Source: Bacteroidia bacterium (GTDB taxonomy: Bacteria; Bacteroidota; Bacteroidia; Flavobacteriales_D; Sanyastnellaceae). From it: DNA of 64,000 nucleotides. The notes beneath the pieces were generated by a model, which was not told where the DNA came from, ran no database searches, and worked only from the letters and a program-made list of their open reading frames with translations. A program made the position numbers and the translations under genes. The stretch spans positions 62,001 to 126,000 of the forward strand of contig JAUICJ010000003.1 of the NCBI GenBank assembly GCA_030427925.1. Reading direction: 5' to 3'. Shown here one piece after another: positions 47,832 through 56,802 of the stretch; position 1 is the first letter of the stretch, and each line of letters opens with the position of its first letter.

Positions 47832-48562
47832 GCAAGTACGGACCTTGGATTGGCGGAGCGCTTGGTTGGGCGTTCGGCGGGCCCATCGGTGGCATCCTCG
47901 GATTCGCCTTTGGAAAAATTTTCAGCGAAATGGGCGCCGCTTCCGATGCGCCCCCTGCGCAGCATGCAAATCGCCGGGCCCAGCCCGGCGATTTCGCTGC
48001 CGCGTTGATCGTGTTGAGCGCCGCCGTCATGAAAGCGGATGACCGCGTGATGCGATCGGAGTTGGACTTCGTGAAGGAGTTTTTGGTGAAGAACTTCGGG
48101 CGGGCTCAGGCCGAACAGCTGACCGCGTTGCTGCGCGATGTGTTGAAGCGGCCGTTCGCTTTGCGCGAAGTGGCGGAGCAGATCCGCTTCCACATGGAGC
48201 ACCCGAAGCGCTTGCTGTTGCTTCAATACCTCTATGGCATCGCAAAGGCCGATGGGCAGGTGCACACGAAGGAGGTGGAAATCATTCGCCAAATCGCCCA
48301 GTATTTGGGCATCAGCGACAAAGATCGCGCAAGCATCGAGGAACACTTTTACCGGCTCAAGGCCGATCCGTACACGGTCCTCGAAATCGCGCCGCATGCC
48401 AGCGATGCGGAAGTGAAGAAAGCGTACCGCCGCCTCGCCGTCAAGTTCCATCCTGACAAGGTCGGCGACTTGGGTGAAGCGCACCGAGAGGCTGCGCGGG
48501 AGCAGTTCATCGCGGTGCAGGAAGCCTACGAACAGATCAAGGGAGAACGGGGATTCAAATGA
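47828..48562 (+). CDS. DjlA-like protein: glycine-rich N-terminus, TerB-like domain, C-terminal J domain
   Basis: The 244-residue protein begins with a Gly-rich hydrophobic stretch ([21 protein letters not shown]) that may insert in the membrane. A TerB-like helical domain spans about 50-165 ([20 protein letters not shown]), and a DnaJ domain at 178-240 has the HPD motif in [10 protein letters not shown] domains stimulate DnaK. The architecture matches DjlA-type membrane J-proteins. The ATGA overlap with htpG suggests that both belong to a stress-response unit. Confidence 0.9.
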   Translation: MSKYGPWIGGALGWAFGGPIGGILGFAFGKIFSEMGAASDAPPAQHANRRAQPGDFAAALIVLSAAVMKADDRVMRSELDFVKEFLVKNFGRAQAEQLTALLRDVLKRPFALREVAEQIRFHMEHPKRLLLLQYLYGIAKADGQVHTKEVEIIRQIAQYLGISDKDRASIEEHFYRLKADPYTVLEIAPHASDAEVKKAYRRLAVKFHPDKVGDLGEAHREAAREQFIAVQEAYEQIKGERGFK

Positions 48563-48568
48563 GGCGGC

Positions 48569-51500
48569 TCATTGCACGATGAGGCGCTTCGTTTGGTGCC
48601 CCAGTTGGACGCAATACACGCCAGGTTCCCAGTCCGATACCGACCATTGGCGAGCCGCGCCTGGGCCGAATGCCTGTTCGAGGACCACTCGGCCTTGGGC
48701 GTCGGTGATGCGCACGGAGCTCGGTTCGGGCGTTGAGCCGCAGGAAACAAATGCCGTCGCCGGATTCGGTTGAAGCGTCCAACCGATCGGACGGGATTCG
48801 GTTGATTGGATTCCGACAACGGTGGCGTTGGCGGGCAGGACGATTTGGTCCACCCAAGCGGCATCGGCTCCCTCGTTTACGATTTGGTCTTTTTCATACG
48901 CCCATTTCAACGTGTGCGGCCCGCCGAACACCACCACCGATTCCTCGCTCCACGGCACCTCTCCGGACCACTCCCCTTTCAGAACACCATCGACGTAAAA
49001 GCGCAAGTAATCGAACCCCGCTTCGCTGCTGACCGCGCGAGCGAATTCGATGACGCCGTAGTTCACGAGTTCCACGTCCAGCGACAACTCTGTCACAGCA
49101 TTCCCTCCGATGGCTCCACTTTGCATGGACGTGGTTCCTGAGTATGCGGTGGTTTGGGTAGCGAACCAAGGCGCAGCAGCATCGGCCTCCCACGGCCACC
49201 CCCCCGCAACTTCCCAATCTTCCACTTCCAAATCGATTGCCGCCGAACATTCCTCGGACTCCCCTGCATACGGGCCGGCCTCCACCGCCCACGTCCAGTT
49301 CAGCTCGCTACCAGAAGGCGCCTCCGAATCCACCACCACCTGAGCCGTAAACTCGGCAGAGGCCCCCGGAGCCAACTCCGGCCAATTCGTCAGCGCATCC
49401 ACCACGGTCACGGGGCCGCTGAATGCCGCCGCATCCACCACCGCATTCACCGCCGCACCGCCTCCCACATTGGTCAACGTGACCGTCCAGTCCACGGTTT
49501 CTCCCGACTGCAGCCACCCGTCGTTGCCGTCCGCCACGGTGCAGCCGCCCCAGGCCCACTCCGGAGCGCGAACGGCCACCGAAAACCCCGCATCCCAAGC
49601 AAGCCCCCCATCGGCCTCCAGCCCCAACTCAAACACCACCCATTCCCCATCCTCAAAGGCCACCGGCATCAGGTCCACCGCGAAGGCCGCTTCCACCACC
49701 ACCGACGCCCCAGGCGCCAGCGTTCCAAAACTCGCCGGTTCCACGCTCCACGATTCGACCTTCGGATTCGCGGTAGCGATCGTCCCCATCACGTTGAACG
49801 CGGTGTCCACGCCCACGTTCGTCACCTCAACGTCCAACACCAGGTGCTCACCCGATTCTGGGATGCCATTCGCGTTGTTGAGTCCCGTGCCGAAGGCGTC
49901 GATGAAGGCCACCGATTCGTCCACCACATACGGCCCTGTGGGAGGGAGCAGGGAAACGGTGGCTTGGTAAGGCAAGTGGTTGAATGCCGTTCCCGTGAGC
50001 AGCAGCTCCACGGGCTCGTTGATCGGAGCATCGAATACCAAGTTCACCGCCCCGTTTTCCACCCATCCGCGAGCGAGCAAGGCGCCGTCAACCGTGGCCG
50101 CAACGAGTGCTCCTTCCACGGGGCAAAATGCGTCCATGCTGCTCACGCCCAGCGGCATCACCGCATCGTGCGTCAACACCAAGGGCTCCGGCATCGCCGT
50201 GCGAAGCACCGCCGTGGGGTCGCCGAACAAGCACCACGTGTCCATCATCTCCTCTCCGCCGGTTCCGTACGCCTCGATCATCCCGCTGCAGCCGTGGAAG
50301 TGAATGCCCCCGAAGGTGTGCTCCGTCTCCACCGAACCGAGTTCCGCAATGAGCGCGTTCATTTCATCTTGCCCTTCCATCGGCGGCGCCCAGCTTTGCA
50401 ACACGCTCGAAAAGGCACCTCCGATGCCGCCCGTCGCTTCGCCTTCGGATTCGAGTTTGCTCCACACTTCACCGAAGCAATCTCCGGAACCCGTGGCCTC
50501 ATCGAAATCGCCCACGCAGCACCCAACGATGATGAAATATGGCCACATGCCCGCGTTGTGGAGCAGGTCCATGTCGTTGTTCGTAAAGCCCGTCGTGGCG
50601 ATGCTGTTGTGCGAGCCATGCCCCGTGTAATTGATGAGCGAAGCCCCGGCATTCACCGCTGCCGCAAATTGATTGGGACCGGGCGAGCCGTTCGCATCGG
50701 CTGTCGGACCGCCGCTGGGCGAATTGCTCGCTTGGCTTCCATCGTAGAGCTCCTGCACCGCGGTGTAAGTAAAGGCCAAAAGCTGTTCCTTGATGGCGTT
50801 GTTGTGCTGCCAATCGCTTTGTCCATCATCGCCGATCCCGGTTCCTTCCGCACTCCCAATCGCAATGGCGCGGCTGAACCAATCCGTGTCCATCACCGGG
50901 GTCCGTTCGTACTCCAAGGTCCGGTTCACGATGGACGCGATTTCAGCTGCATTGTGGCCCAAAAAGCGCCCCACGAGCAACTCCGGGAAATGATCGTCCC
51001 CCTCGATGTAACCGTAGCACGGATCGCAGTAGCCCGCTCCTCCCCCGTTCACGACCAATTCGGACGGGACCGCATCCTCGTCCCCGACGAGCACAAGGTA
51101 TCCGTATTCCAATTCGGCGTAAGCGTTGGCCACGTAGGCAGCGATTTGGTTCGCGGTGGTACCGGCTTCTGCGACGTCCACCACATCGACCAGCAGGCCT
51201 TTCTCGCGCTTCCATTGGACCCACGGGGCGATAGCCTCGAAGTAGGCGGTGGGCGAAAGGACCAGCACGCGCGCGGTTTCATCGAGTTGGTCGTAGCGAT
51301 CGGGCGCGTAGGCGTTGATGAAGCGTCGTTGGTGCAGCGCCGCGAACATGGGGTCTACCGCCACTTCGACGCGCGGCTCGGGTCCGGGGATGGGCGTGAA
51401 CCGCACGGTCAGGTGGGTGTAGGTCCGGGTGGTTTGGTCGGAGGCGCGGTAGGCTACGGGGTTGAGGTGCAAGGGCTGGCCGATGGCCCCGCGCCAAGCG

Positions 51501-51925
51501 AACTGGGCGCCCAAGTCAATGGGTTGTGCGGGCCAAAATGCCGGTTGCGCATAGGGCGCGCCTTCGGTGCGGGGCACCGTCAAGGGGTCGACGTTGCGGT
51601 AGAGGTTTCCGCGGGACGGCACGACGGGCAGGCCGGTCGACTCCTCGAACTCGGCGGCCTCGATTTCCCACGTCCAACCGGGAGCGGTTTCCAGGGCAAG
51701 GGACGTGGTGAACCGGCACAGGTCGGGGGCGCCCGCTTCGAGGAAGGGAACGGCATCGGGGTGGCGGTACACGACACCGCCTTCGACGGCCGTGGCTTCA
51801 GGTGCAGCGCCGTTCCACGTGAGCAGCGCGGAACCATCGGGCTGTGGGGTCCACGTGGCGCCCGGGATTTGGGCAGCAGCGGTCACGGCTCCGACGAGGA
51901 GCATCGAGAGGAAGTGCAGTTTCAT
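48569..51925 (-). CDS. Gingipain-like C25 cysteine peptidase with T9SS sorting domain
   Basis: The 1118-residue precursor has a signal peptide (MKLHFLSMLLVGAVTAAAQ), a propeptide-like region to about 215, and a C25 peptidase domain at about 215-560. His436 (NYTGHGSHN) and Cys469/470 (IIVGCCVGDF) form the likely dyad. CARDB/Ig-like beta domains follow at about 650-1000. The C-terminal 75 residues are a type A T9SS sorting domain (LQPNPATAFVSCG, DWEPGVYCVQLG). It should act outside the cell. It is convergent with the DjlA-like gene and coupled by ATGA (51922-51925) to the small secreted gene upstream. Confidence 0.9.
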   Translation of the reverse strand: MKLHFLSMLLVGAVTAAAQIPGATWTPQPDGSALLTWNGAAPEATAVEGGVVYRHPDAVPFLEAGAPDLCRFTTSLALETAPGWTWEIEAAEFEESTGLPVVPSRGNLYRNVDPLTVPRTEGAPYAQPAFWPAQPIDLGAQFAWRGAIGQPLHLNPVAYRASDQTTRTYTHLTVRFTPIPGPEPRVEVAVDPMFAALHQRRFINAYAPDRYDQLDETARVLVLSPTAYFEAIAPWVQWKREKGLLVDVVDVAEAGTTANQIAAYVANAYAELEYGYLVLVGDEDAVPSELVVNGGGAGYCDPCYGYIEGDDHFPELLVGRFLGHNAAEIASIVNRTLEYERTPVMDTDWFSRAIAIGSAEGTGIGDDGQSDWQHNNAIKEQLLAFTYTAVQELYDGSQASNSPSGGPTADANGSPGPNQFAAAVNAGASLINYTGHGSHNSIATTGFTNNDMDLLHNAGMWPYFIIVGCCVGDFDEATGSGDCFGEVWSKLESEGEATGGIGGAFSSVLQSWAPPMEGQDEMNALIAELGSVETEHTFGGIHFHGCSGMIEAYGTGGEEMMDTWCLFGDPTAVLRTAMPEPLVLTHDAVMPLGVSSMDAFCPVEGALVAATVDGALLARGWVENGAVNLVFDAPINEPVELLLTGTAFNHLPYQATVSLLPPTGPYVVDESVAFIDAFGTGLNNANGIPESGEHLVLDVEVTNVGVDTAFNVMGTIATANPKVESWSVEPASFGTLAPGASVVVEAAFAVDLMPVAFEDGEWVVFELGLEADGGLAWDAGFSVAVRAPEWAWGGCTVADGNDGWLQSGETVDWTVTLTNVGGGAAVNAVVDAAAFSGPVTVVDALTNWPELAPGASAEFTAQVVVDSEAPSGSELNWTWAVEAGPYAGESEECSAAIDLEVEDWEVAGGWPWEADAAAPWFATQTTAYSGTTSMQSGAIGGNAVTELSLDVELVNYGVIEFARAVSSEAGFDYLRFYVDGVLKGEWSGEVPWSEESVVVFGGPHTLKWAYEKDQIVNEGADAAWVDQIVLPANATVVGIQSTESRPIGWTLQPNPATAFVSCGSTPEPSSVRITDAQGRVVLEQAFGPGAARQWSVSDWEPGVYCVQLGHQTKRLIVQ

Positions 51926-52602
51926 GGGGTGTCGGTTTTCAAGATGGGAAAGGCCAAATGCCCGTCTCCGGGTTTCAGCAGGTAGGTGCCGGGTGGCCGA
52001 TTCGTGAGGTCGGGAGCGGCCGGGAATCGGCCCGTTTCGAGCAACCGACCGGTGGGGCTGTGGAGCGACCACGTGCCCGAGGCCGGCGCGGGTTGGCTCC
52101 ATTGGAGGGGACCGGATGTCGGGTTCGGGTGGGCGCGGACGGTCGGGGTGTGGAGCACCGGACGGGCGTCCAGGGGGCCAGCGGTGAAGGTGAAGTGGAA
52201 GGTGAGGTGGTGTTCGATTTGGCCTTGGGGAAAGACCCAAAACGTGCCCAAAGCCTGCCCCGGAATGCCCCGCGAAGAAAGGAGAAACTTGAGGAACGAG
52301 GGCGCATCGGCCGCAAGAGGGAGCTGCGTTGCACTCGACGGAACGCCCGTATGGCAAACGGTGGGATCGCACGCATCGACCGTCCAGCCCTCGGGCGCCG
52401 ACCACGCCACCCGCTTCCACGCCCAAACCACCGAATCGGTAGCGGCCGCGTCGCCGTAATCCACCTGGACCACCAACACGGTGCTGTCCAATGGCAAATC
52501 GGCCTCGACCACGGTATCCGGATGGAACCAATAGTCGGGGGCTTGGCCCGAAGCCAGCCCGACGGCGAGGAACAACCCGAATGCCAAAAACCCGAACTTC
52601 AT
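51922..52602 (-). CDS. Small secreted protein with probable T9SS sorting end
   Basis: The 226-residue precursor has a signal peptide (MKFGFLAFGLFLAVGLASGQ), a beta-rich central region at about 20-150 (VVEADLPLDSTVLVVQVDYGD, IEHHLTFHFTFTAGP) with two Cys in DACDPTVCHTG, and an end resembling a type A sorting domain (AHPNPTSGPLQW, NRPPGTYLLKPG). I recognise no enzyme motif. The 4-bp overlap with the gingipain-like gene downstream suggests they form one secreted system, perhaps inhibitor or partner and protease. Confidence 0.75.
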   Translation of the reverse strand: MKFGFLAFGLFLAVGLASGQAPDYWFHPDTVVEADLPLDSTVLVVQVDYGDAAATDSVVWAWKRVAWSAPEGWTVDACDPTVCHTGVPSSATQLPLAADAPSFLKFLLSSRGIPGQALGTFWVFPQGQIEHHLTFHFTFTAGPLDARPVLHTPTVRAHPNPTSGPLQWSQPAPASGTWSLHSPTGRLLETGRFPAAPDLTNRPPGTYLLKPGDGHLAFPILKTDTP

Positions 52603-52606
52603 GCAG

Positions 52607-52614
52607 GGAAGATA
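52607..52614 (-). promoter_or_regulatory. -7-like box abutting the gingipain operon
   Basis: TATCTTCC on the minus strand ends 4 nt before ATG 52602, the same spacing as at ligA and GH13. Confidence 0.35.
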
Positions 52615-52657
52615 CGTCGAGGACGCGGCAGGTCTTGGTCGGTGAAGGGGGGCGGCG

Positions 52658-52665
52658 TAATTTGG
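52658..52665 (+). promoter_or_regulatory. -7-like box before the metalloprotease
   Basis: TAATTTGG carries TA and TTTG with spacing one base short of consensus, 17 nt before ATG 52683. Confidence 0.28.
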
Positions 52666-52682
52666 GCTGAAATCTGCAAGCC

Positions 52683-55223
52683 ATGCGCATCACCGCCCTT
52701 CTTCTCGCGGCGCTTTTCGTCGCTGTCCTTCCTTCTGAAAGCCACGCCCAACGGCGAAAACGCCCTTCCGATGCCACCGAAAACGCGTCGACCAAAGGGG
52801 AAAAGAAAGGAAAAAAAACCATCGAAGACCTGACGGAACACGCCATCGCCCATGCGGGGTTGTTCACAGTTTTCCAGGACACGCTGACCGGAGCGTCGCA
52901 TGTGCTGATCCCCGATTCCATGCTCGGTCGCGAGTTCATCTACTTTTCGCAAGTGAGCGATGGCGTCTCGGAGTCCGGCCTGACGCGGGGCAGTTACCGC
53001 GGGTCGAAGATCATCCGATTTGAACGCCACTTCGATCGCATCGAGGTGCACGCGGCGAACACGTCCTATTACTTCGACGAGGCGTCGCCTTTGAGCCGGG
53101 CGGCTGAGGCCAATTTGAACACACCGGTTTTGGCCAGCATCAGCATCGACGCGGAAGACCCTGAACGGGGCTGCCTCATCAGCGGAGACGAACTGTTCCT
53201 CACCGAGCACATGCAAGCGGTGAAGCCGCAGCGGGAAGGCAAAACCGTTTTGGGCAAACTGAACGACGACAAATCCAAGATCACGGCCATCATCAACTAC
53301 CCCGAGAACACCGAGCTCGAGGTGGAATACGTGTACGACAACCCCAAACCTGCTGCGGGAGGAGCCGCTGTGGTGGACGGTCGGGTCATCTCCGTGAAGT
53401 ACCGGCACGCCCTCATCGAAGTGCCGGAGCCCGGATTCATTCCGCGACGCGACGACGAGCGCGTCGGCTACTTCACGACCCGCATCGAGGACATGACGAC
53501 CGACGATCCGATCCCGTGGGCCGACGTGATTCACCGGTGGCGGTTGGAAAAACAGGATCCCAATGCGGCGGTTTCGGACGTTGTGAAACCCATCGTATGG
53601 TGGATGGAGAACACCACACCTTTGGAATACCGCGACCTCATCCGAACGGGGGTGGAAAAGTGGAACCAAGCGTTCGAGGCGGTCGGATTGCGGAACGCGG
53701 TGGAAGTGCGCATGCAACCCGATACCGCCACATGGGACGCCGGCGACATCCGGTACAATGTGCTGCGCTGGACCTCGTCTCCTCGTCCGCAGTATTCGGG
53801 TTACGGCCCGAGTTTCGTGAACCCCCGAACGGGTGAAATCCTCGGTGCGGACATCATGCTGGAATGGGGCGGAATGGTCGGTCGGCTTTGGCGCGCCGAG
53901 GTGTTCGAATCGGCGGGAACGATGGAAGACGAGCGGGACAGCCGGGCCACCTTTGCCGAATGGATGCACCGCTGCGATGCCGGAGCGGCCCAAGCGCAAC
54001 AAACGCTGTTGGGCGCAGCGGTGTTGCGCGCTGCGGGATTGAGCGAAGAGCTGAAGGAACAATTCACCCGGGAAACGCTGCATCGTTTGGTGCTGCATGA
54101 AGTGGGCCACACGCTGGGGTTGAGCCACAACATGGCAGGCACCACCTTGCATTCCTTCGAAGAACTGATGGACCCCGAAGTGGTGATGCAGTCGGGGCTG
54201 AGCAACAGCGTGATGGATTATCCTGCGATTCACTTCACCGGTGACCCGGCCACGCATTCCAAATTCTACGACGATGAACCCGGACCTTACGACCGCTGGG
54301 CCATCGCCTACGGCTACTCCCCCGACGAATCGGCCCTGCCTGCCTTGCTCGAGCGGTCCACGGACCCCACGCTGCGCTTCGGCAACGATGCCGATGACAT
54401 GCGGAGGCCTGGGGGCGGCATGAACCCGGACGTCAACATTTACGATTTGTCGAGCGACCCGGTGGCCTATGCTGCGGCCCGTTGCGATTTGGTTCGGGAA
54501 CTGCTTCCCACGTTGCGCGAGGAGTATGCGGGCGACGACGCCGAGAACCATGCGCTGGTCCGGAAGGCGTTCCTGACGCTGACGGCGGAGTACGCCACGC
54601 AATTGGGCATCATGTCACGCCAAATCGGAGGCGTTCGCTACCACCGAGCGCGCCCCGATCAATTGGACGCTCCCCCGTTGACGCCCGTTTCCGCCGCCGA
54701 CCAACGCGCAGCCATGCAAGCCCTGACCACCTACGCCTTCGCACCGGACGCGTTCAACGCAGAATCCACGTTGTACGCTTATTTGCAAGATCAGCGACGC
54801 GGATTTGGTTACTTCGGCGAACCCGAGGATCCGAAAATTCATGCCCGCGTGCTCACGACCCAAAAGCGCGTCCTCGATCACCTCCTGCACCCCCGTGTGC
54901 TTCAGCGGATCATCGATGCAAGCACTTATGGCAACGAATACGGGCTCGACGCGTACATGGACGAACTCACCGACGCCATCTTCGCGGCGGATTTGAAGGG
55001 AAATGTCAACACCTTCCGACAACAGCTCCAGCTAGAATACATCAAGCGGCTTGCGTCCGCGTATTCCGACGAGAAAAACCCGAATCCGGTTGCACAATCC
55101 ATGATGTTCGCTACGTTGATGAAGGTCCGATCGCAATTGAAAGCGGCTCCCCGAGGGGATGGCTTGACCGCCGCGCACCGCGCCCATGCTGTGCATCTGA
55201 TTGACCTTGTTTTCCAGCCTTGA
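52683..55223 (+). CDS. Secreted zinc metalloprotease (DUF5117/DUF4953 type)
   Basis: The 846-residue precursor has a signal peptide (MRITALLLAALFVAVLPSESHAQ) and a basic low-complexity linker (residues 24-45). A DUF5118/DUF5117-like beta region at about 50-340 precedes a metalloprotease domain with the extended zinc motif HEVGHTLGLSHN at about 472-483, followed by the Met-turn-like segment NSVMDYPAIHF. The HExxHxxGxxH form places it among metzincin-like enzymes. The remaining 350 residues are helical. It probably acts in the periplasm or outside. No T9SS end is seen. It is divergent from the gingipain operon across 80 bp. Confidence 0.9.
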   Translation: MRITALLLAALFVAVLPSESHAQRRKRPSDATENASTKGEKKGKKTIEDLTEHAIAHAGLFTVFQDTLTGASHVLIPDSMLGREFIYFSQVSDGVSESGLTRGSYRGSKIIRFERHFDRIEVHAANTSYYFDEASPLSRAAEANLNTPVLASISIDAEDPERGCLISGDELFLTEHMQAVKPQREGKTVLGKLNDDKSKITAIINYPENTELEVEYVYDNPKPAAGGAAVVDGRVISVKYRHALIEVPEPGFIPRRDDERVGYFTTRIEDMTTDDPIPWADVIHRWRLEKQDPNAAVSDVVKPIVWWMENTTPLEYRDLIRTGVEKWNQAFEAVGLRNAVEVRMQPDTATWDAGDIRYNVLRWTSSPRPQYSGYGPSFVNPRTGEILGADIMLEWGGMVGRLWRAEVFESAGTMEDERDSRATFAEWMHRCDAGAAQAQQTLLGAAVLRAAGLSEELKEQFTRETLHRLVLHEVGHTLGLSHNMAGTTLHSFEELMDPEVVMQSGLSNSVMDYPAIHFTGDPATHSKFYDDEPGPYDRWAIAYGYSPDESALPALLERSTDPTLRFGNDADDMRRPGGGMNPDVNIYDLSSDPVAYAAARCDLVRELLPTLREEYAGDDAENHALVRKAFLTLTAEYATQLGIMSRQIGGVRYHRARPDQLDAPPLTPVSAADQRAAMQALTTYAFAPDAFNAESTLYAYLQDQRRGFGYFGEPEDPKIHARVLTTQKRVLDHLLHPRVLQRIIDASTYGNEYGLDAYMDELTDAIFAADLKGNVNTFRQQLQLEYIKRLASAYSDEKNPNPVAQSMMFATLMKVRSQLKAAPRGDGLTAAHRAHAVHLIDLVFQP

Positions 55224-55224
55224 T

Positions 55225-55265
55225 GGAAAAAAGAATGGAGTGTCAGCCGTTGCCAACACTCCATT
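55225..55265 (-). terminator. Hairpin with T-tract on the minus strand, in an AT-rich gap
   Basis: A perfect 10-bp stem, AATGGAGTGT (55234-55243) and ACACTCCATT (55256-55265), has a 12-nt loop. On the minus strand it is followed by CTTTTTTCC. No coding gene is read from that strand here. The 205-bp gap 55224-55428 is otherwise AT-rich and non-coding. Confidence 0.4.
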
Positions 55266-55428
55266 ACGATTCACAACTAGGTCCTCCATGAACATGTCGT
55301 TCAAAGACCCAGGTGCTAAAGTAAATCACACCCCGTGCATAATCAACATAAATTCGACGAATAGCTTTATAAACTCCGCAAAAATTCGTTCTAAACAATC
55401 CAAATGTTATTCCAACTCTTTGAAACCA

Positions 55429-56802
55429 ATGCGCGAAAAAACGCCCACTGATTTGGCCCCCAAACAATTAGCACGGCTCCGGTACGTGCTGCTGGCGGCC
55501 TGCGTCCTGGCGACTTGCGTGCTTCGGAGTCAGCCCGACTTGACGCGGTGGGTCCAGCTCATTGACCAGCGCGCGGGCTACCCCGACTTTGCGGGTTTTG
55601 CTGAACGCCATCCCGATGCGTTCGTGAACGGCGCGGTGCCGCATTTGGCGCAAGAAATCGGTGAGCTCGATGCCCTTGAGAACCGGTTGCTCGCTTGGGA
55701 GAACCTCCCCGATTTAGAGGATCGGGCCGTGCAGGCGTTGCTTTCCGACGGGATGCACCGGTGGCAAGTGCTTGCCGCGTTGGCTGACTTGTACCTGCCT
55801 GAAATCCAACCCCTGGTCGAAGCTGCAGGGCTGCCACGTTCGTTCGCCTGGCTGCCTGCGATGTTGACCGGATTCGATTACGCCTATGAAGGCCCGGGCG
55901 ACCGTGCGGGGTTGTGGGCGTTGGATTGGCCTTCTGCCCAAATCCTTCTCGACTTCACCCAACCCGGCACCGACCCCCGCATGTACGTGAACCTCTGCAC
56001 GGAGGCCGCGGTGACGCAGTTGGCCGTTTTGGCCGAGCGGTTTCCAGCGGAGCCGCACCGCGTGCTGGTGGCGTACGTGAAGGGTCCGGGGTATGCGCGG
56101 AATTGGAGCGGAACGCCGGGCGAAGATTCGGCCTTAGACGAATGGCTCACCCTTTATCGGGTGGTCGCGAGGCTTTGGGAGAACTTGGAGCGGGACCGCA
56201 CCACCGTCGCATGGGTGGAGGACTTTTCGACGTGGGAGCAGGTGCCGTGTCCCGGGCCGGTGGATCGGGTGGCGTTGGTCGAATGGGCGGGGTTGGATCG
56301 GCGGGCCCAACGCACGTATTTGCCGTGGTGGACGGGGACTGAAGTGGACTGTGAAGCGTGGGAAGCGGCGGAGGTGCGGTTGCCACGGGATTTGGCCCAA
56401 CAACTCGGGGAGGTCGACTGGAGTGCCTGGACGCCGCACAGCTTTGCCGATTACAGCCAATCCTCCACGACCGAACACCGCGTCAGCAGCGGCGACGTGC
56501 TGGGACTCATTGCCCGGCGCTACGGGGTCACCGTCCGCGAAATCAAGGAATGGAACGGGCTCAAGACGGACCTCATTCAAATCGGCCAAACCCTGGAAAT
56601 CCGAGGCGTCATCGATGCGACGAAGGCCGACCCGCGCGGCCCAACTTCCGGACGCTACACCATCCACACCGTGGAATCGGGCCAAACCCTCTGGAGCATC
56701 AGCCGAATGTACCCCGGCACCACCGTTGACGCCATCCTCGAACTCAACCCCAGCGCCGAGCCCCTGCTCGCTGGGGCCACCTTGCGCATTCCCCTTCCAT
56801 GA
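55429..56802 (+). CDS. LysM protein with degenerate MltD-like lytic transglycosylase domain
   Basis: The 457-residue protein has a signal or anchor segment at about 18-34 (YVLLAACVLATCVLRSQ). An MltD/SLT-like region covers about 90-240, and two LysM domains lie at about 350-395 (EHRVSSGDVLGLIARRYGVTV) and 409-457 (YTIHTVESGQTLWSISRMY). In active MltD-type enzymes the segment reads YLPxxES followed by AGAAGLWQFM. Here it reads WLPAMLTG and DRAGLWALDW, so the catalytic Glu is Leu146. The YNAGPG element is YVKGPG. It looks like a peptidoglycan-binding pseudo-enzyme. ATGA overlap with the first SGNH gene ties it to the O-acylation cluster. Confidence 0.82.
   Translation: MREKTPTDLAPKQLARLRYVLLAACVLATCVLRSQPDLTRWVQLIDQRAGYPDFAGFAERHPDAFVNGAVPHLAQEIGELDALENRLLAWENLPDLEDRAVQALLSDGMHRWQVLAALADLYLPEIQPLVEAAGLPRSFAWLPAMLTGFDYAYEGPGDRAGLWALDWPSAQILLDFTQPGTDPRMYVNLCTEAAVTQLAVLAERFPAEPHRVLVAYVKGPGYARNWSGTPGEDSALDEWLTLYRVVARLWENLERDRTTVAWVEDFSTWEQVPCPGPVDRVALVEWAGLDRRAQRTYLPWWTGTEVDCEAWEAAEVRLPRDLAQQLGEVDWSAWTPHSFADYSQSSTTEHRVSSGDVLGLIARRYGVTVREIKEWNGLKTDLIQIGQTLEIRGVIDATKADPRGPTSGRYTIHTVESGQTLWSISRMYPGTTVDAILELNPSAEPLLAGATLRIPLP

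Noticed and set aside
49154-51985. Long plus-strand frame opposite the gingipain-like gene
   Set aside because: It is His/Arg/Pro-rich shadow coding opposite a gene with signal peptide, C25 dyad and T9SS end.
55032-55304. Minus-strand frame of 90 codons crossing the AT-rich gap and the metalloprotease end
   Set aside because: Most of it is antisense to the metalloprotease, and it would read through the minus-strand hairpin and T-tract; no domain is seen.
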